Assembly (NCBI GenBank): GCA_015231515.1
Contig: JADGBM010000025.1
Location: 1-33,256 of the forward strand
Origin: Desulfobulbaceae bacterium
GTDB lineage: Bacteria; Desulfobacterota; Desulfobulbia; Desulfobulbales; VMSU01
Direction of reading: 5' to 3'
DNA: 33,256 nt
Part shown: positions 15,715 through 23,390 of the stretch, piece after piece
Layout: the number at the start of each line of letters is the position of its first letter
Position numbering within the stretch: position 1 is the first letter of the stretch
The notes under the pieces: model-generated
The model's input: only the letters and a program-made list of their open reading frames with translations
Told to the model about the DNA's origin: nothing
Database searches by the model: none
Made by a program: the position numbers and the translations under genes

Positions 15715-17629
15715 TACTCCAAAAAATCTACTCAAACCTGAAAAACTGCTGATCGCCCTTAAAGCCAGTGGACTTGGCTTGTGGGAGATGAATATTCAGA
15801 GCGGCAAGGGCACAGTTGATAAAAAATGGGCAGAAATGCTTGGTTATCGCCTTGATGAAGTCAACTCATCCATGGAGTTCTGGAACTCGAATGTTCATCC
15901 AGACGATAAAGCGAGAGCACTTAAAAAACTAAACACCTGCTTAAGCGGAAAATCGACTACCTACAGCTCAGAGTATAGACTTCGCACTAAGGACGGCCAC
16001 TGGAAGTGGATTCTTGATAGAGGGCAGATTACCGAATGGGATAAGGATGGCAGGCCGCTGCTCCTTGTCGGAACACATAAAGATATCAGCGAAAGGAAAC
16101 TAGACAAAGAAACCCTTACCCAAGAGCGCAATAAACTTGAAGCCGTGATTTCAGCGCTAGGTGACGGCCTCACTGTCCAGGATAGAGATTTCAAAATCAT
16201 CTACCAAAATGCAGTCCAAAAACAGCGTCAAGGCGCGCACGAAGGCGATTTCTGCTATAACGCCTATCAAAACAAAAGTGAAGTCTGCGACGGCTGCCTG
16301 ATTGAAAAATGCTTCCGAGATGGTCAGATCCACAGAAGAGAAACATCTTCCATCTCGCCTGATGGTCGCGATATATTCATGGAAGTTTCGGCAAGTCCCA
16401 TAAAAGATTCCCAGGGAAACATAATTGCCGGAGTTGAAACTGTTCGCGATATCACACAAAGAAAGTTGCTGGCAAATCAACTACAGCAAGCCCAAAAGCT
16501 TGAAGCCATTGGCACCCTGGCCGGAGGCATTGCCCATGATTTCAACAATATTCTCTTCGTTATTTATGGGTATGCGGAGCTGGTTCAGTTACAGTTACCA
16601 AAGGACAGCAAGTTATGGGAAATGCAGAATCAAATCATCTCTGCCAGCACCAGGGCCAAAGAACTGGTGCAACAGATACTTTCCTTCAGCAGAAGAGAAG
16701 GCCGTGAGTTAAAACCACTTATACTGACCAGTATCATTAAAGAAGCCCTGAAAATGCTGCGCGCTTCAATACCGACAACAATTAAATTCAAAGAGAATAT
16801 TGAGACGCAGACTGGAACCGTCCTTGCCGATCCGACCCAAATCCATCAGATCATCATGAATCTGTGCACAAACGCCTACCATGCAATGCGCGAGACCGGA
16901 GGCATTCTCTCTGTAGGTTTAAAGAACGTTACTGTTGACGACCGCGACATCAAAAGTATCGGACTCAAGATACCTTCCGGCCAATATGTCTGTCTGACAG
17001 TCGGTGACACCGGCCACGGCATAAACAAAAAGATCCAGGGCCTGATTTTTGATCCCTACTTTACCACCAAGAAAAAAGGTGAAGGAACTGGTCTTGGCCT
17101 GGCTATTGTTCATGGAATCATACAGAGCTATGGCGGTTGCATTACTATCTACAGTGAACCCAACAAGGGTACCGCCTTTAATGTCTACATACCTCAAACA
17201 GCCCCCCCTTCAACAAGGCAAAACAAACAAGGGTCGACTGATCTGCCCCGAGGAAACGAGCATATCCTTGTTGTTGATGACGAAGAGCAAATTGTCAATC
17301 TTGAGAAAGAGACACTTAAGGGGCTTGGCTATCAGGTTTCTGCCATAACGAGCTGCGAAAAAACCTTAGAACTGTTCTCCTCCGCCCCAAAGGCATTTGA
17401 CCTCATCATTACCGACATGACTATGCCGACCATGACAGGACTTGAGTTATCCAGTAAAATACTTGCTATTCGTCCCGATATTCCCATTATTTTGTGCACC
17501 GGTTTCAGCAATCTTATCGATGAACAGAAAGCAAGTAATGCCGGTATCCGCAAGCTTCTCGTGAAACCTGTTTCTCGAGAAGAGCTTGCCCACGCTGTCA
17601 GAAAAACTCTCGATTCTTCTCCCCAATAA
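15704..17629 (+). CDS. PAS-PAS hybrid sensor histidine kinase with receiver domain
   Basis: 641 residues, no membrane segment. First PAS/PAC about 15-130 (LGLWEMNIQSGKG ... HWKWILDRG ... GTHKDISERK). Second PAS about 140-252 holds four cysteines (C184, C195, C198, C203), a layout suited to metal or redox sensing. HisKA follows with GTLAGGIAHDFNNIL, phospho-acceptor His278. The HATPase has N-box NLCTNAYHAM near 386, GDTGHGI near 434 and GTGLGLAIVHGI near 461. A receiver domain from about 519 has VVDDEE, phospho-acceptor Asp571 (IITDMTMP), and KP at 621-622. The start overlaps the MASE3 gene by 11 bases and has AGGA eight bases upstream. Its membrane partner may supply the input. No separate response regulator is adjacent. 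Confidence 0.92.
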   Translation: MPNDTPKNLLKPEKLLIALKASGLGLWEMNIQSGKGTVDKKWAEMLGYRLDEVNSSMEFWNSNVHPDDKARALKKLNTCLSGKSTTYSSEYRLRTKDGHWKWILDRGQITEWDKDGRPLLLVGTHKDISERKLDKETLTQERNKLEAVISALGDGLTVQDRDFKIIYQNAVQKQRQGAHEGDFCYNAYQNKSEVCDGCLIEKCFRDGQIHRRETSSISPDGRDIFMEVSASPIKDSQGNIIAGVETVRDITQRKLLANQLQQAQKLEAIGTLAGGIAHDFNNILFVIYGYAELVQLQLPKDSKLWEMQNQIISASTRAKELVQQILSFSRREGRELKPLILTSIIKEALKMLRASIPTTIKFKENIETQTGTVLADPTQIHQIIMNLCTNAYHAMRETGGILSVGLKNVTVDDRDIKSIGLKIPSGQYVCLTVGDTGHGINKKIQGLIFDPYFTTKKKGEGTGLGLAIVHGIIQSYGGCITIYSEPNKGTAFNVYIPQTAPPSTRQNKQGSTDLPRGNEHILVVDDEEQIVNLEKETLKGLGYQVSAITSCEKTLELFSSAPKAFDLIITDMTMPTMTGLELSSKILAIRPDIPIILCTGFSNLIDEQKASNAGIRKLLVKPVSREELAHAVRKTLDSSPQ

Positions 17630-17646
17630 GCCCTAAAACAGGATGG

Positions 17647-18711
17647 TTAAAGCCAGTTTCTTCTCTTAAAAAACCTGACCATTACCAGGGCCACGGTAAT
17701 CATGACGCCCCAAAAGATAAAATAACTATAACGGAAACGCAGTTCAGGGAGATACTCAAAATTCGTTCCATAAACTCCAGCGATAAAGGACAGGGGGATA
17801 AAGATGGCTGAAAAAATCGTCAGAACTTTCATTATCTCATTAAGATGGTTGCCGACTCTGGTGTTATAGATATTCAGGTGATCTGAAAGCATCTCCCTGT
17901 AGGTGTCAACAACCTCGACCGATTGAGTCGACAGATCAAGAAGATCTTTCAAAAAAGGCACTGTCTGCTCATGGATAAGGTTTGAGTCAAGCCGGCTCAA
18001 CTGCAGAAGAAACTCCCTGGCCGGTCGAATAGATTTTCGCAGATAGTTCACCTCTCGTTTGTAGGTGTTTATCTTGCCGAGGATCTCATTGCTTGGGTTA
18101 TCAAGTATTTCGTCCTCTATGTCTTCAATCTGTTCCCCCAATCGTTCAACAATGAAGATATAGTTGTCGACAATCGTATCCAGCAAGGCATACGCTAAAT
18201 AGTCATTCCCAACACCTCGAATCCTTCCTTTCTGTCTACGGATTCGTTCCCGCACCGGCTCAAAGACATCTCCCGGCCTCTCTTGAAAGGTGAGAAGAAA
18301 TGTTTTCCCCAGAATCATACTCAACTGTTCACTACGTATCAGTCCTTCCTCCGAGTCATAGCGCATCATCTTGATTACAAAAAACAGATAGTCGTCATAC
18401 TCTTCCATTTTCGGACGCTGCCCTGTATTGAGAATATCTTCAAGAACCAGGGGGTGAAGCCCAAACCCTTTACCAATAGCACTGATGGGCTCAGAGTCAT
18501 GCAGGCCGTGCACATTGATCCAGGTAACAGACGCTGTCTCCTTGTAAGCAACCCCCTCTTGGATGTCATAAAGAGCCATCTCAGACAGATGTTCTTTGTC
18601 ATAATCTATCAAACGGATGGAGACATGATCTACTTTCTGTTCACCGACAAACACTAATTCGCCGGGAACTTGCCCGATTGACACATCTTTGTTCTTTATG
18701 AATCTGGCCAC
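17647..18711 (-). CDS. corA: CorA-family divalent cation transporter with GTN motif
   Basis: 354 residues, the usual CorA length. A long cytoplasmic N-terminal part (1-290) ends in the extended helix region around YREMLSDHLNIYNTRVGNHLNEIMKVLTI. Two membrane helices follow (about 293-312 and 329-347), then the basic end FFKRRNWL. The selectivity motif after helix 1 reads AGVYGTNFEYLPEL: G315-T316-N317 instead of GMN. The Thr codon is ACG, one transition from ATG. Such a change could alter Mg2+/Co2+ selectivity or uptake rate. The start is GTG with GGGGAGA four bases upstream. It is convergent with the kinase gene (17-base gap) and lies 183 bases after dgkA on the same strand. Confidence 0.9.
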   Translation of the reverse strand: MARFIKNKDVSIGQVPGELVFVGEQKVDHVSIRLIDYDKEHLSEMALYDIQEGVAYKETASVTWINVHGLHDSEPISAIGKGFGLHPLVLEDILNTGQRPKMEEYDDYLFFVIKMMRYDSEEGLIRSEQLSMILGKTFLLTFQERPGDVFEPVRERIRRQKGRIRGVGNDYLAYALLDTIVDNYIFIVERLGEQIEDIEDEILDNPSNEILGKINTYKREVNYLRKSIRPAREFLLQLSRLDSNLIHEQTVPFLKDLLDLSTQSVEVVDTYREMLSDHLNIYNTRVGNHLNEIMKVLTIFSAIFIPLSFIAGVYGTNFEYLPELRFRYSYFIFWGVMITVALVMVRFFKRRNWL

Positions 18712-18894
18712 AATATCTCCCCTGTGTTTTACAACTAAATCAAAAATTCTGTATATACGCTGATCAAACAGCCGCTGGTTTAAGCCTTTTCAAACTGCTT
18801 TCAAGCTAGCCAGGTGACAACCTCATCGGCAGCTGCTCTAGTCGTTCGGAACGAATTTGCCGGTGAACTCATGTCTGGGTAGCTGTCCATGAGG

Positions 18895-19275
18895 TCAAGA
18901 AAGAAAAATTGTAACTATAGCACTAACCCACAAGGTCATAGCGATGGCTATACTTACAAACACCGCAGCACTGCCAATATCTTTGGCCTGTTTGGCAAGA
19001 ACATGATATTCCGGAGAGGCCAAGTCAACAACAGCCTCAATCGCCGAATTCAATAGTTCGACCACAAGAACAGATGCGGTCGCAAAAAAAATGAGCCCTT
19101 TCCACAGGGGGGAGAGTGGTAAAAGGCACAAGACAACCAACGATATAGCTGTCAGAACCGCCTCCTGGCGGAAAGCGGCTTCACCGAAAAAAGCGGTACG
19201 TAAGCCGCTAAGAGAATAAAAAAAGGCAGCCCATACCCTGTGGATGCCGGTTTTCGCTTTTGGTTTACAATCCAT
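18895..19275 (-). CDS. dgkA: Diacylglycerol kinase DgkA
   Basis: 126 residues, the normal size for the small integral-membrane diacylglycerol kinase that recycles diacylglycerol, for example from membrane-derived glycan synthesis, to phosphatidic acid. FGEAAFRQEAVLTA is the conserved first helix region, ELLNSAIEAVVDLASPEYHVLAKQ near 74-96 carries the catalytic Glu/Asn motif, and AKDIGSAAVFVSIAIA is the third membrane helix. All catalytic positions seem kept. The ATG lacks a clear ribosome site. Upstream, 125 bases away, is a small unknown gene; corA follows downstream. I see no feature that ties the three into one operon. Confidence 0.93.
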   Translation of the reverse strand: MDCKPKAKTGIHRVWAAFFYSLSGLRTAFFGEAAFRQEAVLTAISLVVLCLLPLSPLWKGLIFFATASVLVVELLNSAIEAVVDLASPEYHVLAKQAKDIGSAAVFVSIAIAMTLWVSAIVTIFLS

Positions 19276-19400
19276 CGGTTAACATTCTTACTCGTTACTG
19301 TTTTTTTTAAAGCGTTATATGTTCCGTTGCCAAAGCGGCATGATAACCCGGAACTTGCTTGCAACAATTTCAACACAATTTCAATGACAGCCTTCAACCA

Positions 19401-19871
19401 TCACTGTTTATTTTTTAATTGCTCCAACCGATCTTTCTGTGGAGAGGTGAAGCACATCGGGCTGACTATCAAAAATTTATCGACATCAGCAATCTTGATA
19501 ACACCAATAAATTTTTCGAAATACTCATCATTCACGACATACTTTGAACTGTCGACACCGCGCTCCGTTAACAGTTCCGCATGCTCCGAAGACTGAAAAA
19601 ACGGCTTAAGGCAGTCATAATATCTTTTTTGGGCGTTAAACCATGTGGCAAAAACATATGAGAGAACCTCTTCATCAACGAGACACTTTTTCTTCAGAGC
19701 CGGGACAAAGAATCTCTTGTTCTTTTCATTAAGTCTGATACCACCAACGGGAATAAATTTCCCCAAATCGACATCCTGAATGATAGTTTTCAAATTAGCC
19801 CAAGACAATGCTTTGAGAATATCATCAAGTTCGCTATTAATTTTTTCGTTTTTATCCTGTTCCGTTGCCAT
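19401..19871 (-). CDS. Hypothetical protein, soluble
   Basis: 156 residues that I do not recognise. It is hydrophilic, with no signal peptide or membrane segment. The first 15 residues are charged (DKNEKINSE), then come mixed helix/strand segments with VGGIRLNEKNKRFFVP and YVFATWFNAQKRYYDCLKPFF, and the tail QKDRLEQLKNKQ is helical. It has three cysteines in no obvious motif. The start is supported by AGGTGG five bases before the ATG. A perfect inverted repeat lies 30 bases upstream of the start. Confidence 0.6.
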   Translation of the reverse strand: MATEQDKNEKINSELDDILKALSWANLKTIIQDVDLGKFIPVGGIRLNEKNKRFFVPALKKKCLVDEEVLSYVFATWFNAQKRYYDCLKPFFQSSEHAELLTERGVDSSKYVVNDEYFEKFIGVIKIADVDKFLIVSPMCFTSPQKDRLEQLKNKQ

Positions 19872-19900
19872 GTTCCACCTATTAAGTCCCTTCCACAGAG

Positions 19901-19921
19901 AAGCTAAAGGATTTAGCTTCT
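19901..19921. promoter_or_regulatory. Perfect inverted repeat upstream of the 156-aa gene
   Basis: GAAGCTAAA and TTTAGCTTC face each other across GGA, 30 bases before the leftward start at 19871. It could be an operator or an mRNA leader hairpin; it also resembles single units of the heptamer repeats (GCTAAAG), so a repeat origin is possible. Confidence 0.4.
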
Positions 19922-20139
19922 AAAGCTCTAAGATACCCCAAATTTTATATACCGACAATTAAGAAGGGCAATGAATATCTGTTTTGCCTGAAACTGCCGA
20001 TAGAAAGCATTGAATTTGAAAGGCTGGAATACGATTGTAGTGGCAAGAAACGCCCTCAGGAAGTATTTTAATTCACCTTTTTAAAATTGATATCTTGATA
20101 CAACGCTGACCCATCTGACAACCGGGACGAACTTAACCA

Positions 20140-21321
20140 ATGCCATTAGTGCTCTACTCATATATCGCATCCGAGATACTGGCGCCCTTCTTCGGCAGCC
20201 TGATTGTTCTTAACGGTATTCTATTCACCGGCCGGCTTATGCAGGTTATCGACCTGATTTTCAGTTTCAATATTGGCTTTGCCGATTTCATTCGGCTCTG
20301 CGCCTACCTTCTTCCCAACTTACTCCCGTTTTCAATTCCGATGGCCAGTACTATGGCAGTAATCATCGCCTTCTCCCGCATGAACAATGACAACGAAATA
20401 CTTGCTCTCAAAGCTGCAGGCATAAGCCTGTACAGACTACTGGCACCAATTGTTGTTTTTGGATTGTGTGCCTCACTGCTAACATTTTTTGTCTCCACAA
20501 GGCTTATCCCGGCCGGCTCGGTCTCAATGAAGGGTCTTTTTTTAAAACTTGTTACCAAAAAAATTGAAAAAGGAATTATTCAGGAAAAACGTTTCAGCGA
20601 AAACACCGGCAGCCTGGTTCTATACGCAGATAGTGTTGACAAAGACACCAAAAAGTGGAGTGGAGTGTATATTTCAGATCTTCGCGACACCAACAACCCG
20701 ATTACAGTTTTAGCCAAAGAGGGCTCGTTATCTTCCCGCCTTGATCAAATGGTCATGACCCTTGACCTTGCGGATGGCAGCATGTATCGCTCCATCGATG
20801 AATCAACCCAGATAATCGCCTTTAAGCACTATACAACCAACCTTCCACTAGAACCACCAAAAGCCATTGGCGACATGTCAAGTTCTGTCGTTACCAAAAA
20901 CGACCTCAACCAGACAGAACTTTTACAGCATGCCGACCAATATGGCCGCAAAACCCCGAGGGGAATAAGTTTTCTCGTTGAATACCACCTGAGGCTGGTT
21001 TTGTCTGTTGGCTGTTTTATTTTGAGTTTGTTAGGTCTGCCAATTGCGTTTAAAAGCCGCGCAGGATCACGCAACATCGGCATACCTCTTGGGTTAGGTT
21101 TTTTTATTCTGTATTATGTAACTGTGACCGCGGCAAAAGGTATGTGCGACAGTTCGTCAATACCTGTGGCCATACTCATGTGGACACCCAATGCAGTCTT
21201 TGGCACATTGACATTGGCCATTCTTTACATTACCGCCAGCGAGAAGTGGCATACCATGATGAATCCAGTTATCGCCATTTCCCACAGGCTTATTGGTAGA
21301 AAAAAAGAGGCAACACCTTAA
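20140..21321 (+). CDS. lptF: LptF/LptG-family lipopolysaccharide export permease
   Basis: 393 residues of the YjgP/YjgQ family, the inner-membrane permease half of the LptB2FG exporter that extracts LPS for transport to the outer membrane. There are three N-terminal membrane helices with the family run RMNNDNEILALKAAGIS near residue 79-95, a periplasmic beta-jellyroll of about 150 residues (around 135-290) and three C-terminal helices from GISFLVEYHLRLVLSVGC. The family match favours LptF over LptG. The partner LptG is not adjacent, though in many proteobacteria the two are neighbours. The ribosome site is weak. A DUF2914 gene follows after 23 bases and is likely co-transcribed. Confidence 0.88.
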   Translation: MPLVLYSYIASEILAPFFGSLIVLNGILFTGRLMQVIDLIFSFNIGFADFIRLCAYLLPNLLPFSIPMASTMAVIIAFSRMNNDNEILALKAAGISLYRLLAPIVVFGLCASLLTFFVSTRLIPAGSVSMKGLFLKLVTKKIEKGIIQEKRFSENTGSLVLYADSVDKDTKKWSGVYISDLRDTNNPITVLAKEGSLSSRLDQMVMTLDLADGSMYRSIDESTQIIAFKHYTTNLPLEPPKAIGDMSSSVVTKNDLNQTELLQHADQYGRKTPRGISFLVEYHLRLVLSVGCFILSLLGLPIAFKSRAGSRNIGIPLGLGFFILYYVTVTAAKGMCDSSSIPVAILMWTPNAVFGTLTLAILYITASEKWHTMMNPVIAISHRLIGRKKEATP

Positions 21322-21344
21322 CAACCCGTGCGGAGGAATTTAAA

Positions 21345-21773
21345 ATGATTATGCAAAACCTCAAGTGTAACGTTTTCTTTGTGCTAGCGCTTATCGGGCT
21401 GGCGCTGTTTCCTTATTCATTCGCACAGGCCGATGAAATACCTGACACTGAGGGCTTTAGCATCGCACGCCTCGTGGTTGCCGAGGCTGTTGAAGATCAT
21501 GAGCCTGTTCGACCAGGCAGCACCTTTTCCAGTAAAACAATGAAAGTATTCTGCTTTCTTGAAGCGAGAAATATTGTCGAACGAACCCCAATTGTTATGC
21601 TCTGGTCTCATGAAGGCAAGGAGTCAGCCCGAGTTGACTTAGTGCTTAAGCAGGGAGCCCGATGGCGGACATTTTCAAGTAAAAATATAGTAGGTCAGCG
21701 CGGGGCATGGAGAGTAGAGATTATGGACACGCACAGGAAATCGTATGGATCTTTAGATTTCACCGTTGAATGA
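21345..21773 (+). CDS. Secreted DUF2914 domain protein
   Basis: 142 residues. A signal peptide of about 29 residues ends at FAQADE. The mature part is a DUF2914-type beta domain: FSIARLVVAEAVEDHEPV, then VFCFLEARNI, IVMLWSHEGKES, GARWRTFSSKNI and GAWRVEIMD with a final LDFTVE. The paired Trp-Arg motifs are typical. Function is unknown; proteins of this kind are periplasmic. The start is well supported by GGAGG eight bases upstream. It follows lptF by 23 bases, which suggests a link with envelope export. Confidence 0.8.
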   Translation: MIMQNLKCNVFFVLALIGLALFPYSFAQADEIPDTEGFSIARLVVAEAVEDHEPVRPGSTFSSKTMKVFCFLEARNIVERTPIVMLWSHEGKESARVDLVLKQGARWRTFSSKNIVGQRGAWRVEIMDTHRKSYGSLDFTVE

Positions 21774-21800
21774 TTTCCAATAACCACGGTGTGCCGATAA

Positions 21801-21828
21801 CGGGAATGGTACCACGGGAATGGTACCA
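21801..21828. repeat. 14-bp tandem duplication
   Basis: CGGGAATGGTACCA occurs twice in direct succession without mismatch; each unit holds the palindrome TGGTACCA. It lies 28 bases after the DUF2914 gene. Confidence 0.7.
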
Positions 21829-21932
21829 TATCTTGCAATATCACTTTCTTATTTCCCAAGACCTCTGACCCCAGGAATGCTTATGTACCAGTATTGTTAA
21901 ATCGGCGACATAATCATGCAAAATGGGGCCTA

Positions 21933-22220
21933 TTAGTGCCCATGCACAACCTGAGACAAAGTATCAGCGACCCACTTATTAAGGCTTTTTCCGGCCTGAA
22001 CGGCTGCTGCAGCAAGTTCTGCATGCAAAGAAGACTCAACACGCACCACGAACTTGCCAGAAAACGGCTGATTTGGCTCTCTTCCCGCTTTTTCGCAACT
22101 CACAAGATAGAAATCAACAGTCTCTTGAAAAGCATCTTTCAGCTCACTAACGGACTCGCCATGGAATCCAACGGTATCACGTTTACTAGGGCAGATATTT
22201 TTAAGATTAGCAGTATGACA
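21933..22220 (-). pseudogene. hicB: hicB-like antitoxin remnant, 5' end missing
   Basis: An open frame of 95 codons on the minus strand without any usable start codon; a TGA at 22221-22223 precedes it in frame. From RDTVGFHGESVSELKDAF to the end it follows the HicB antitoxin family: an N-terminal partial-RNase-H-like fold end, then AGREPNQPFSGKFVVRV, SSLHAELAAAAVQAGKSLN and KWVADTL, the ribbon-helix-helix DNA-binding part. The first 35-40 residues of a normal HicB (starting like KYKGY) are absent. No hicA toxin lies upstream, where a PilZ gene stands. It is best read as a decayed toxin-antitoxin remnant; the intact C-terminal frame could suggest recent loss. Confidence 0.75.
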
Positions 22221-22287
22221 TCATAAGTGTCGCAGAAATTCATATCTTGACCACGTCACATAAGAAAAAGCAGACAAAGAGCACAAG

Positions 22288-22965
22288 CTAACTTAACTCT
22301 TCAATGGAGCGCATATCAATATAGTCCGATAAAACCTTTGAATCTTTTTGGCTCAAGTCAAAATTAACTCCAAAAACAGACATTGATTCTTCTCCTTGTT
22401 TCGTCCATATAACAGTAGCTTCTGGCACATTAATTGTTGTTTCTTTTGAGGTCACATCTTTACCTAATAGCGTCATTGTAAAAGGCATCACAATATCGCC
22501 TTTGGATATTTGAACATTAAATGTCCCTGAAACCTTAGCTCCTTCCATTGAAATATCTCCAATTTTCCCAATAAAGATTCGTTGTCTTTTTTGGAGGGAA
22601 AATGTTACCGAAGACCTTGGAGTTGCAACTCTTGGAGAACAACGCCGATGTACGTTAACAATGTTTGTAGGGAACTTGTAACCTATATAGGTTTTTACTT
22701 TTTTTAATCTTTCACATTCAAAACACCTGAGTGGTTGACCCTCTCGATGATAATAAAAAGTGCATTTTGATGCTGAGCAGGTTGGTTCATGAGGGTGATT
22801 TACGATAAGAATTTCTGTTGCTCCACTCTTGGATGTTGTTTTAACGGACAACCGGCACTCAGTTTTCAGTCCCCTGCGAGCGCACAACAGTTGAACTTTT
22901 TCTTTTACCATAGAGTCAATTTCATTTTTTATATTTTCAATTTCTTCAAGACCGACAGATCCCAC
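22288..22965 (-). CDS. PilZ-domain protein with a four-cysteine cluster
   Basis: 225 residues from GTG 22965, which has AGGAGA eight bases upstream; an earlier GTG at 22971 sits too near that site. An N-terminal helix (about 6-24) precedes a region with C63, C68, C81 and C84 (CSASKC, then CFEC), which looks like a zinc-binding knuckle. The PilZ domain has RCSPR (RxxxR, R108/R112) and DISMEG (DxSxxG, 137-142), the two c-di-GMP contact motifs, followed by VPEATVIW and FGVNFD. Binding of c-di-GMP is therefore expected. The combination of Cys cluster and PilZ is unusual to me. It is divergent from fapA, with a regulatory gap between them. Confidence 0.75.
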   Translation of the reverse strand: MGSVGLEEIENIKNEIDSMVKEKVQLLCARRGLKTECRLSVKTTSKSGATEILIVNHPHEPTCSASKCTFYYHREGQPLRCFECERLKKVKTYIGYKFPTNIVNVHRRCSPRVATPRSSVTFSLQKRQRIFIGKIGDISMEGAKVSGTFNVQISKGDIVMPFTMTLLGKDVTSKETTINVPEATVIWTKQGEESMSVFGVNFDLSQKDSKVLSDYIDMRSIEELS

Positions 22966-23390
22966 AACCACTATCTCCTAATTTTTATACCACTAAACAA
23001 ATTTTCATTAACACACTCGTCCATACTACGAAATTAATTTCACATAAAGCAAGTGACATTCTCTCCAGGAAAGCTGTTAATTGAAAATGGTGGAGCATAC
23101 GTGATAAACGTATTTGTTCATATTTTTTTAAATATAGCCAAAAACCCTTCTGCCTTCTGTAAACCTTGACAATATGGTATATACATACCATATTTCATTT
23201 TGCGGATATTAAAAGCGAAATGTAACCTTATTTGGGTTTGATCCCCGCAGCTTCCTAAGCAAATTAAACTGTAAATTCCGAATTAATAGAACGTATTGCG
23301 AAAAAAAGGCTCGCCTAAGAGAGAAAAGCTTACTCCGGGAATCGTTTGCTCTCATGTTGATTGCATTTTCCTTACTTTTTAGGTGTTGAT
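22966..23390. other. Regulatory gap between the PilZ gene and fapA
   Basis: 425 bases. It contains the promoter/operator at 23166-23194. The 195 bases after it form a long leader for fapA; I recognise no riboswitch in it, although it includes several short self-complementary stretches. Confidence 0.5.
23166..23194 (+). promoter_or_regulatory. Promoter with an embedded 24-bp palindromic operator, ahead of fapA
   Basis: TTGACA (23166-23171), 17 bases, CATATT (23189-23194). A perfect palindrome, AATATGGTAT-atac-ATACCATATT (23171-23194), fills the spacer and the -10, the classic position for a repressor. The start of fapA is about 195 bases downstream. Confidence 0.6.

Noticed and set aside
21894-22226. 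110-codon open frame on the + strand
   Set aside because: The opposite strand encodes a clear HicB C-terminus; the rightward frame is its shadow.
23200-23390. c-di-GMP riboswitch in the fapA leader
   Set aside because: I looked for GEMM-type conserved blocks and did not find them.
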